Positions 44,228-51,781 of a stretch of DNA of 64,000 nucleotides are shown here, piece after piece. The position numbers were made by a program, and so were the translations under genes. The stretch lies in the NCBI RefSeq assembly GCF_000308755.1, contig NZ_BAGF01000042.1, positions 1 through 64,000 of the forward strand. Direction: 5' to 3'. The first letter of the stretch is position 1; every line of letters begins with the position of its first letter. The stretch is from Nocardia pneumoniae NBRC 100136 (lineage in GTDB: Bacteria > Actinomycetota > Actinomycetes > Mycobacteriales > Mycobacteriaceae). The notes beneath the pieces were generated by a model. That model searched no databases. It was not told the DNA's origin and saw only the letters and a program-made list of their open reading frames with translations.

Positions 44228-46084
44228 CTACCCCAGCAGCTCGTCGACATAACACCACCGCCACGCCTCGCCCGGCTCTACGCTGCGCATCACCGGATGC
44301 CCACTGTCGGCGTAGTGCCTGGACGCGTGATTGCCCGGCGAGGAATCGCAGCAGGCGACGTGCCCGCATGACAAGCACATGCGCAGATGCACCCAGTTCA
44401 ATCCCTCCGCCAGGCACTCGGCGCATTCGTCGGGCCCAGCGTGCGTGCGCACCAGAGGCGCCGAACGCAGATGCGCGCAGGTGTCGCCGCTCGGTGGCGC
44501 CGCCAGCGGTTCGACACGCTCTTCCTCGGTCTCGTCGTAGCGGTCGATCATGGACTCTTCCAGGTCCAATCGAGCCAGCACGTATTGCAGGACCTCATGA
44601 TCCACCGTGCCCGAATCCCGCACCCGCAATACCGTTTCGCGTTCGGCGCGCAACATCTCCAACCGCAGCCGCCGATACTCGGCGGTGGGCGTGACCAGCT
44701 CCGACTCCGCCCGCCCCAGCCGCTCCCAGGCGGCGTTGGTCTTCCAGGTGACGCGATCACGCAACGTCTCCACCACACCCGGCGGCGTATCGGGCGTGAT
44801 ACGTGCCTCGAGCACGGCCAAACCCGCCGCGGTCGCCTGCTGCATCAGATTGGCCTTCTGTAATGCGTCCTCCGCGCGGCTGGGCCCGCGCAACCGCAAC
44901 CACCGCACCAGCCACGGCAGCGACGTGCCTTGCAGCAGAAGCGTTCCCGCCACCACCACCAGCGCCAGCAGCTTCAGCACCGGCAACTGCGGAGTGTCCT
45001 GCGGCAACAGCAACACCGCCGCCAACGTCACCACACCACGCATGCCCGCCCACGACACCACGACCAGATGACTCGCCGGCACCGCGCCACCCATTCCGAG
45101 ACTGCGTGACAGCAGCGACGAACCGAACACCCACACCGGCCGTGCCAGCACGGTCGCCGCCAGCACCGCCAGCGCCGCGAGCACCAGGCTGCGATGATCG
45201 AGCCCGCTGCGCCAGGCGCCCTCCAGGATCCCGCGCACCTGCAACCCGATCAGGACGAACACCGCGCTCTCCAGAATGAACTGGATGGTCCGCCAATTGG
45301 TGCGCTCGGCGATCCGCGACGCCGCGCTCTGCCACACCGGCGCGTTGTGCCCGAGAATCATGCCGCAGGTGACCACCGCGATCACTCCCGACGCGTGGAC
45401 GCCCTCGGCGGGCAGATACGCCACGAACGGCGCCAGGAACGACAACGTCGTATCCAGCACCGGATCGGTGATGCGCCGCCGCAGCATCGCCAGCAGATAG
45501 GCCACCACGATCCCCACCGCCGCGCCGCCACCGGCCGCGAGCGCGAAGTCCGCACCCGCCTCCCAGATCGACACCATCCCCGCCATCGCCGCCAACGCCG
45601 TGCGCAACGCCACCAGCGCGGTGGCGTCGTTGAACAGCGACTCGTCTTCCAGGATCGTGACGATCCGCCGCGGCATCCCGGTCCGGCGCGCCACCGCGGT
45701 CGCCGCCACGGCGTCCGGCGGAGCCACCACCGCCCCCAGCGCGACCGCGACCGCGAACGGCACCGGCAGCAGCCACCACACCACCACCGCCACAGCGAAC
45801 GTCGTGAACAACACCAGCCCCACCGACAGCAACGCGATGGTGCGCGCGTTGGCCCGGAAATCCACCAGCGACGTGCGAATCGCGGCGGTATACAGCAAAG
45901 GAGGCAGCAAACCGAGCAGAATGACTTCCGGCTCCAGGTGGATCTCCGGCACGAACGGCAGATAGGAGGCCGCCACCCCGGCCAGCGTCAGAACCAACGG
46001 CTCGGATATCCCGAACCGGCGCGCCAGCGCCGCCAACGCGGCCGCTGACGCAATAAGAACAACCAAGCCGATCGCGACGTCCAC
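44228..46084 (-). CDS. CPA1-type Na+/H+ antiporter fused to a UBP-type zinc finger
   Basis: A predicted 618-residue protein starting at GTG 46084. Residues about 1-400 contain about 12 membrane helices of a CPA1 exchanger, with LGAVVAPPDAVAATAVARR, ILEDESLFNDATALV and WAGMRGVVTLAAVLLLP. A helical cytoplasmic region follows. Residues about 525-605 form a UBP-type zinc finger (TCAHL, ECAECLAEGLNWVHLRMCLSCGHVACCDSSPGNHASRHYADSGHP), with the HxxHH-like zinc ligands. Such fingers bind the ubiquitin tail in eukaryotes. This fusion is known in actinobacteria. It probably exports sodium or protons; the finger's partner is unknown. Confidence 0.9.
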   Translation of the reverse strand: MDVAIGLVVLIASAAALAALARRFGISEPLVLTLAGVAASYLPFVPEIHLEPEVILLGLLPPLLYTAAIRTSLVDFRANARTIALLSVGLVLFTTFAVAVVVWWLLPVPFAVAVALGAVVAPPDAVAATAVARRTGMPRRIVTILEDESLFNDATALVALRTALAAMAGMVSIWEAGADFALAAGGGAAVGIVVAYLLAMLRRRITDPVLDTTLSFLAPFVAYLPAEGVHASGVIAVVTCGMILGHNAPVWQSAASRIAERTNWRTIQFILESAVFVLIGLQVRGILEGAWRSGLDHRSLVLAALAVLAATVLARPVWVFGSSLLSRSLGMGGAVPASHLVVVSWAGMRGVVTLAAVLLLPQDTPQLPVLKLLALVVVAGTLLLQGTSLPWLVRWLRLRGPSRAEDALQKANLMQQATAAGLAVLEARITPDTPPGVVETLRDRVTWKTNAAWERLGRAESELVTPTAEYRRLRLEMLRAERETVLRVRDSGTVDHEVLQYVLARLDLEESMIDRYDETEEERVEPLAAPPSGDTCAHLRSAPLVRTHAGPDECAECLAEGLNWVHLRMCLSCGHVACCDSSPGNHASRHYADSGHPVMRSVEPGEAWRWCYVDELLG

Positions 46085-46211
46085 GGTGGAATTCTTCCAG
46101 AGCGCACGATCGGCAAACGGCCCGCACGGTACATGACACGTGCGCGGTCGACCGAATCACTGTGCCCGGGCGCGCACACGCGCCATGCTTGTCGGCGACG
46201 AGGAGGTAGAC

Positions 46212-47114
46212 ATGGAGGAGTTCGCGGCCTGGCGGGCGAACGGACGACGTCTCACACATCGCGGCCACCAGATCTTCTGGCGCGACGGCGGCGGCGGCAC
46301 GGACGGGACACTGGTGTGCATCCACGGATTCCCCACCGCGTCCTGGGACTGGCACCGGCTCTGGCCGAGCCTGTGCGAACGCTTCGCGCGGGTCATCGCC
46401 CCCGACATGATCGGCTTCGGCTGGTCGGCCAAACCACGCCACTACGACTACCGCATCGCCGACCAAGCCGACATCCACGAGAACCTGCTGCGCGACCAGG
46501 GCATCCAGCGATTCCACGTGCTCGCCCACGACTACGGCGACACCGTCGCCCAGGAACTGCTCGCCAGGGACGCCGAACGCCGCGCGGCCGGTGACGAGTC
46601 GCTGGTGCTGGAATCGGTGTGCCTGCTCAACGGCGGCCTGTTCCCCGAAACCCACCGCGCGCGGCTGGTACAGCGGCTGCTGGCCAGTCCGCTCGGACCG
46701 CTGGTCGGGGTGCTCGGCACCGAGCGCACCTTCCACCGCAGCCTGTCGGCGGTGTTCGGGCCCGACACCAAACCCACCGACGCCGAACTCCACCAGTTCT
46801 GGCTGCTGTGGTGCAGCAGGCACGGGAAACGCAACGGCCACAAGCTGATCCGCTACATGGCCGAGCGCCGCAAGCACCGGCAACGCTGGGTGGAGGCCCT
46901 GCGGCAGACCCAGGTACCCATCCGGCTCATCGACGGGCTGGCCGACCCGGTCTCCGGCGGCCACATGGTGCGCCGCTACCGCCAGCTGATCACCGACCCC
47001 GACGTGGTGGAACTGCCACGCATCGGCCACTACCCCCAACTGGAAGCACCCGAGCAGACCCTCGCGGCCGTGCTGGAATTCCACGGCAACCGAGTCGACA
47101 AGCCCACCCCCTGA
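46212..47114 (+). CDS. Alpha/beta hydrolase (epoxide-hydrolase/haloalkane-dehalogenase-like)
   Basis: The predicted 300-residue protein starts at ATG 46212, after AGGAGG at 46201-46206. The oxyanion motif is CIHGFPTASWDW, the nucleophile elbow AHDYGD places Asp107 where epoxide hydrolases and dehalogenases have their Asp, and the C-terminal RIGHYPQLEAPE gives the catalytic His. It resembles the MEST/dehalogenase-like group. It hydrolyses C-O or C-halogen bonds; the substrate is unknown. A strong terminator follows directly. Confidence 0.88.
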   Translation: MEEFAAWRANGRRLTHRGHQIFWRDGGGGTDGTLVCIHGFPTASWDWHRLWPSLCERFARVIAPDMIGFGWSAKPRHYDYRIADQADIHENLLRDQGIQRFHVLAHDYGDTVAQELLARDAERRAAGDESLVLESVCLLNGGLFPETHRARLVQRLLASPLGPLVGVLGTERTFHRSLSAVFGPDTKPTDAELHQFWLLWCSRHGKRNGHKLIRYMAERRKHRQRWVEALRQTQVPIRLIDGLADPVSGGHMVRRYRQLITDPDVVELPRIGHYPQLEAPEQTLAAVLEFHGNRVDKPTP

Positions 47115-47124
47115 GCACGGCGGG

Positions 47125-47158
47125 AAAGGTCGTCGCGGACCGTACCGCGACGACCTTT
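47125..47158 (+). terminator. Intrinsic-type terminator after the alpha/beta hydrolase
   Basis: A perfect 14-bp stem (AAAGGTCGTCGCGG with its complement) surrounds a 6-nt loop. It lies 10 nt after the stop at 47114 and abuts the TetR operator beginning at 47158. Confidence 0.8.
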
Positions 47159-47173
47159 ATGGCAGACGCCATA
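47158..47173. promoter_or_regulatory. TetR operator 1 (TATGGCAGACGCCATA)
   Basis: The 16-bp palindrome TATGGC-AGAC-GCCATA lies 11-26 nt upstream of the TetR ATG at 47184. A second 16-bp palindrome of the same pattern (TATGG-N6-CCATA) is at 47879-47894 before the hydratase operon. Both are predicted targets of this TetR. Confidence 0.75.
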
Positions 47174-47183
47174 CCATGGCGAT

Positions 47184-47795
47184 ATGACATCGACACGCCG
47201 AGCCCGCAGCGACAGGACCGCACGCCCCCGGCCCGGGGACGCGCGGCGGCGGATGATCGACGGCGCGATCGACTCGCTGCGTGTGCACGGCGCCAGCGCC
47301 ACCAGCGTGGACCGAGTCCTCGCGGCCACGGGCGCGCCACGCGGCTCGGTGTACCACCACTTTCCCGGCGGACGCACCGAGCTGATCACCGAGGCGGTCA
47401 GCACCGCGGGGGAGCTGATGTCGGGATTCATCGAGCGCCTCACCCACGACAACGACCCCGCCACCGCCCTGGACCGGTTCGCGGCGATGTGGCGGCGCAC
47501 CCTGCTCGACAGCGACTTCCGCGCCGGCTGCCCCATCGTCGCCGTCGCCGTCGAAACCAACGACGACGCACCCGAATTCGCCCGCCTCGCCGGAGAGGTC
47601 TTCCAGCGCTGGCACCGCGCGCTCACCGAGATGCTCCAGCGCCACGACGTGCCCGCCGACCGCGCACGCCGCCTGGCCACCCTGACCATCGCCGCGTTCG
47701 AGGGCGCTATCGCGCTGTGCCGCGTCCACCGCGACATCACCCCGCTCGACGACGCGGTCGGCGAACTGCGCGAACTGGTCGCCGCCGCCCGCTGA
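47184..47795 (+). CDS. TetR-family repressor of the hydratase-molybdoenzyme operon
   Basis: The predicted 203-residue protein has a basic N-terminus, helix-turn-helix ATSVDRVLAATGAPRGSVYHHF and a C-terminal domain of the LmrA/YxaF type (AGCPIVAVAVETNDD). Operators lie before it and before the next operon, with the same TATGG-N6-CCATA consensus. It therefore is predicted to repress itself and the enoyl-CoA hydratase/oxidoreductase genes. The inducer is unknown. No ribosome site is obvious, so a leaderless or near-leaderless message is possible. Confidence 0.88.
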   Translation: MTSTRRARSDRTARPRPGDARRRMIDGAIDSLRVHGASATSVDRVLAATGAPRGSVYHHFPGGRTELITEAVSTAGELMSGFIERLTHDNDPATALDRFAAMWRRTLLDSDFRAGCPIVAVAVETNDDAPEFARLAGEVFQRWHRALTEMLQRHDVPADRARRLATLTIAAFEGAIALCRVHRDITPLDDAVGELRELVAAAR

Positions 47796-47865
47796 TCCGG
47801 CCAGAACCGCGATGTCCGTCACCGCGGCATCCGCTGATAGTCCCGCCACCCGCGCCGCCCAGCTC

Positions 47866-47896
47866 TTGACACACCCATTATGGTGTATGCCATAGT
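47866..47896 (+). promoter_or_regulatory. Promoter with TetR operator 2 between -35 and -10
   Basis: TTGACA at 47866-47871 fits a -35 and CATAGT at 47891-47896 a -10, spaced 19 nt. The palindrome TATGG-TGTATG-CCATA (47879-47894) lies between and over them, the classic place for repression. The first gene starts at 47986, about 90 nt later. Confidence 0.65.
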
Positions 47897-47985
47897 CGGT
47901 ACCGGGCCGCGCACCCCGTGAATCACCTTCGCCCGGGCACACTCTCGCGTTCCAACCGCTGACACGCGCACCGAAGGAGCCGCCG

Positions 47986-48957
47986 ATGTCCGCCGCCGAC
48001 CTGCACCTGGAGACCATCGAACTCGAACGAGACGGGCGGGTACTCACCGCACGCGTCGTCGCTCCACCGTGGAACTTCGTCACCCCGGCCGTCGTGCGCG
48101 ACCTCGACACCCTCACCGCCACGGTCGACACCGACGACACCGTCGGCGCGGTCGTGCTCACCGGCGGACTACCCGGCCGCTTCCTCACCCACGCCGACCC
48201 CGCCGCCCTCAGCGGCATGATCGACCTGCCGCACCCGTTCATCCCCGCCCGCGCCGCGGCGCCGTTCCTGCGCGCCACCACGGCCGCACTGCGCCTGCCC
48301 GGCGCCGCGGCACTGGCCGAACGCCGCGGCGGAGGACTCGGCGCCGGACTGGTCTGGGGCTACCGCTGGAAACGCACCACCTTGCGGATGAACCGCTCCC
48401 GCGCCGCCTACCTCGCCGCCATCAACGGACCCGCGCTCGGCGGCGGCCACGAGATCGCCCTGGCCTGCGACCTGCGCTACACCGCCGACGCCGACCACAT
48501 CCGCCTCGGCCAGATCGAGACACTCGCCAACCTCATCCCCGGCGGCGGAGCGACCCAACGCCTGACCCGCCTGCTCGGCGCCGCCAAAGCCATCGAGATC
48601 ACCCTCGAAGGCGCACCCCTCACCGCACCGCAAGCCCTGCGCCTCGGGCTGGTACACCGCGTGGTCGCCGCCGACGAACTGCTCGCCGAAACCCAGGCGA
48701 CCGCGGCCCGCCTGGCCGCACGCAACCCCCGCGTCATCGCCGAACTCAAACGCGCCGTCTACTTCGGCACCGACAAGTCACTGTCCCGCGGCCTGGACAC
48801 CGAACAGGCCGGATTCGTCTCCGTCGGCACCACCGCCGCGGCCGCCCGCACCACCAAAGCCTTCTTCGAGGACCTCGACCGCCTCGCCGACACCCCATTC
48901 CTCGCCGACCCGAAACCATGGCTGGACGGCACCCGCGTAGACCAGGTGAGCAAATGA
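47986..48957 (+). CDS. Enoyl-CoA hydratase/isomerase family protein
   Basis: The predicted 323-residue protein starts at ATG 47986 after AAGGAGC. Crotonase motifs are GAVVLTGGLPGRFLTHAD, YLAAINGPALGGGHEIALACDLRY (oxyanion loop) and HIRLGQIETLANLIPGGGATQRL (with the Glu of the second catalytic position in QIE). A C-terminal helical extension of about 60 residues follows. It overlaps the molybdoenzyme start by ATGA, so both are co-translated. It is under the TetR operator at 47879-47894. A lipid or aromatic CoA substrate is probable. Confidence 0.9.
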   Translation: MSAADLHLETIELERDGRVLTARVVAPPWNFVTPAVVRDLDTLTATVDTDDTVGAVVLTGGLPGRFLTHADPAALSGMIDLPHPFIPARAAAPFLRATTAALRLPGAAALAERRGGGLGAGLVWGYRWKRTTLRMNRSRAAYLAAINGPALGGGHEIALACDLRYTADADHIRLGQIETLANLIPGGGATQRLTRLLGAAKAIEITLEGAPLTAPQALRLGLVHRVVAADELLAETQATAARLAARNPRVIAELKRAVYFGTDKSLSRGLDTEQAGFVSVGTTAAAARTTKAFFEDLDRLADTPFLADPKPWLDGTRVDQVSK

Positions 48958-51203
48958 CCACATCCACCACACCCCCCGCCGCCGGAGCATGGCACAAGAC
49001 CGCCTGCATCCTCTGCGAGAACAACTGCGGACTGCTCATCCAACTCGACGACCGACGCTTCGCCAAGATCCGCGGCGACAAAGACCACGTCGCCTCCGCC
49101 GGATACACCTGCAACAAAGCGCTGCGGCTGGACCACTACCAGAACGGCGGAACCAGGCTCACCACCCCGCTGCGCCGCGAACCCGACGGCAGCTTCACCG
49201 AAATCGACTGGGACACCGCGATCTCCGAAGTCGCCGCACGACTGACCGAGGTCAAGAACAACTACGGCGGCGACAAGATCTTCTACTACGGCGGCGGGGG
49301 ACAGGGCAACCACCTCGGCGGCGCCTACAGCACTGCCCTGCGCCGCGCCCTCGGCAGCCGCTACCGCTCCAGCGCCCTGGCCCAGGAGAAAACCGGCGAA
49401 GGCTGGGTCGACGCCCACCTCACCGGCGGACACACCACCGGCGACTTCGAACACGCCGAAGTCTCGATCTTCCTCGGCAAGAACCCCTGGCAGTCACACG
49501 GCGTCCCACGCGCCCGCACCGTCCTGCAACAGATGGCCAAAGACCCCGCCCGCACCATGATCGTCATCGACCCGGTGCGCACCGAAACCGCCGACCTCGC
49601 CGACATCCACCTCCAGGTCCGCCCCGGCACCGACGCCTGGTGCCTGGCCGCCCTGCTCGCCGTCCTCGTGCAAGACGACCTCACCGACCACACCTTCCTC
49701 ACCGAGCACACCACCGGATCCGACACCGTCCTGGCCGACCTCGCACACCTCGACGTCACCGCCTATGCCGACATCTGCGGCGTCCCCGAGCACCTGCTGC
49801 GCAGCACCGCCCACCGCATCGGCACCGCCGCCAGCGTCGCCACCTACGAAGACCTCGGCGTCCAGCAGAGCCCCAACAGCACCCTCATCTCCTACCTGAA
49901 CAAACTGCTGTGGCTGCTCACCGGCAACTTCGCCAAACCCGGCGGCATGCACCCGCATTCGTGGATGGCGCCACTGGCCGGATACAGCCGGAAAGTCAAA
50001 CGCAGCCCGGTCACCGGCGCACCCCTCTTCGGCGGCATGCTGCCGTGCAACAGCATCGCCGAAGAGATCCGCACCGATCACCCCGACCGGTTCCGCGCCA
50101 TGATCATCGAATCCGCCAACCCCGCCCACTCGCTGGCCGACTCCGCCGCCTTCCGCGACGCACTGGACGCACTCGACCTGGTCGTCGTCATCGATGTCGC
50201 GCTCACCGAAACCGCCTGGCACGCCGACTACGTCCTGCCCGCGGCCAGCCAATTCGAGAAATGGGAAGCCACCTTCTTCAACCTCGAATTCCCGCACAAC
50301 ACCTTCCACCTGCGCGCCCCCGTCCTCGACCCCCTGCCCGGCACCCTGCCCGAACCGGAGATCTACGCCCGGCTGCTGCGCGAACTCGACGCCGTCGGCC
50401 GCGGCACACTCGGCCTGCTGCGCGCCGCCGCGAAACTCGGACGACGCCCCTACGCCTGGACCTTCGCCGCGCTGCTGGCCATCGACAAATCCCTCGGCGG
50501 CCTGGCCCCCTACGTGCTGTACGAAACCCTCGGCCCCACCCTGCCCGACGGCGCCCACCCCGCCGCCGTGCTGTGGGCGCTGACCCAACGCGTCGCCAAG
50601 GTCTACCCGGCCGCGATGCGCCGCGCCGGACACCGCGACGCCGACGCCTTGTTCGACGCCATCCTCACCAGCCGATCCGGGGTCACCTTCACCATCGACG
50701 ACTACACCGACGCCTGGAACTACCTGCCACACCCCGACAAACGCATCCCCCTGGCCATCCCCGAACTCCTGCACGCCCTACGCGAACTCGCCGCCACACC
50801 CGCCACCCACACCAGCACCGAATTCCCGTTCGTCCTCTCCGCGGGGGAGCGCCGCTCCTTCACCGCCAACACCATCTTCCGCGACAACACCTGGCGCCGC
50901 CGCGACCCCGAAGGCGCACTGCGCCTCAACCCCGGCGACGCCACCCGCCTCGGCCTCACCACCGGCGACCGCGCCCGCATCACCACCCGCCGCGGCAGCG
51001 CCGTCGCCGCCGTCGAAATCTCCGACCGCATGCAACCCGGCCACGCCTCCCTGCCCAACGGACTCGGCCTCGACCTACCCGCCGGTGACGGCACCCAGCG
51101 CGTCGGCGTCGCCGCCAACGAACTCACCGACCTCACCTGGCGCGACGCCATCGCAGGAACCCCCTGGCACAAACACGTCCCCGCCCGCATCGAACCCGCC
51201 TGA
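48954..51203 (+). CDS. Molybdopterin-dependent oxidoreductase (formate-dehydrogenase-like, cytoplasmic)
   Basis: The predicted 749-residue MopB-superfamily enzyme starts at ATG 48954. The N-terminal [4Fe-4S] site is C18-x2-C21-x3-C25-x27-C53. Cofactor-binding motifs include IFLGKNPWQSHG, MIVIDPVRTETADLAD and LWLLTGNFAKPGGM. The C-terminal domain has LNPGDATRLGL and ANELTD. No twin-arginine signal is present, so it is cytoplasmic. The usual Cys or Sec molybdenum ligand is not evident in the GWVDAHLTGG region, so another ligand such as Asp or Ser may be used. Coupled to an enoyl-CoA hydratase, it may hydroxylate or dehydrogenate a CoA-linked substrate; that is inference. Confidence 0.9.
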   Translation: MTTSTTPPAAGAWHKTACILCENNCGLLIQLDDRRFAKIRGDKDHVASAGYTCNKALRLDHYQNGGTRLTTPLRREPDGSFTEIDWDTAISEVAARLTEVKNNYGGDKIFYYGGGGQGNHLGGAYSTALRRALGSRYRSSALAQEKTGEGWVDAHLTGGHTTGDFEHAEVSIFLGKNPWQSHGVPRARTVLQQMAKDPARTMIVIDPVRTETADLADIHLQVRPGTDAWCLAALLAVLVQDDLTDHTFLTEHTTGSDTVLADLAHLDVTAYADICGVPEHLLRSTAHRIGTAASVATYEDLGVQQSPNSTLISYLNKLLWLLTGNFAKPGGMHPHSWMAPLAGYSRKVKRSPVTGAPLFGGMLPCNSIAEEIRTDHPDRFRAMIIESANPAHSLADSAAFRDALDALDLVVVIDVALTETAWHADYVLPAASQFEKWEATFFNLEFPHNTFHLRAPVLDPLPGTLPEPEIYARLLRELDAVGRGTLGLLRAAAKLGRRPYAWTFAALLAIDKSLGGLAPYVLYETLGPTLPDGAHPAAVLWALTQRVAKVYPAAMRRAGHRDADALFDAILTSRSGVTFTIDDYTDAWNYLPHPDKRIPLAIPELLHALRELAATPATHTSTEFPFVLSAGERRSFTANTIFRDNTWRRRDPEGALRLNPGDATRLGLTTGDRARITTRRGSAVAAVEISDRMQPGHASLPNGLGLDLPAGDGTQRVGVAANELTDLTWRDAIAGTPWHKHVPARIEPA

Positions 51204-51354
51204 TCCACCCTCACCCGACCGTTTCCCCATCGCTGGCCAAGCGCGTGCCGCCTCCGCGCTCGGTCCCGCCCACACGGGCACGGCGAGCACGTCTTACGCA
51301 GGTTGATGAGCGTTTACCCACGCCGACCACCACGACCGGCCCTACAGTCGTCGC

Positions 51355-51741
51355 ATGGCATTCCAGCTCGAACTGCAACCCGCCCCACCGTTGCGGTTGA
51401 CCCCGGAGTGCCTGGTGCACACCGGAACCGCGCGACTGTTCGCCACCGGCATGCTCGTCCACACCTCTGGCGCACCACCCGAACCATTCGGATTCTTCCT
51501 CCCCGACGCCGCCGCGTTATCCGACGACGCACCCGAACCACAGGTCTGGGCCGAAGCATTCCTGATGACCGCCGTCGCCACATCCACCTCGAGCGTCTTC
51601 CCGTTCGGCCTGGCACACGTCGAAGCCAGCTACCTGCCCGACCCGCGCGGCGGCACACACCGCTGGCTGCATCTCGGCGGAGCCGCCCACATCGGCAGGG
51701 AACTGCGCCTCGGCTACCGGGTCACCGTCCAGACGCGCTGA
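51355..51741 (+). CDS. Hypothetical protein of unknown fold
   Basis: ATG 51355 begins a 128-residue protein with hydrophobic stretches (LVHTGTARLFATGMLVHTSG, AEAFLMTAVATSTSSVFPFG). No family was recognised and no signal peptide is clear. It lies between the two molybdoenzyme genes, with the second one transcribed towards it. Codon use fits the neighbours. No function is proposed. Confidence 0.6.
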   Translation: MAFQLELQPAPPLRLTPECLVHTGTARLFATGMLVHTSGAPPEPFGFFLPDAAALSDDAPEPQVWAEAFLMTAVATSTSSVFPFGLAHVEASYLPDPRGGTHRWLHLGGAAHIGRELRLGYRVTVQTR

Positions 51742-51781
51742 CACCGGCAGCGCGCCGCCGCACGACCCGCACGATGCCACG

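Noticed and set aside
48989..51088. A 699-residue Arg/His/Pro-rich plus-strand frame
   Set aside because: Frame-shifted shadow of the molybdoenzyme gene with no domain motifs.
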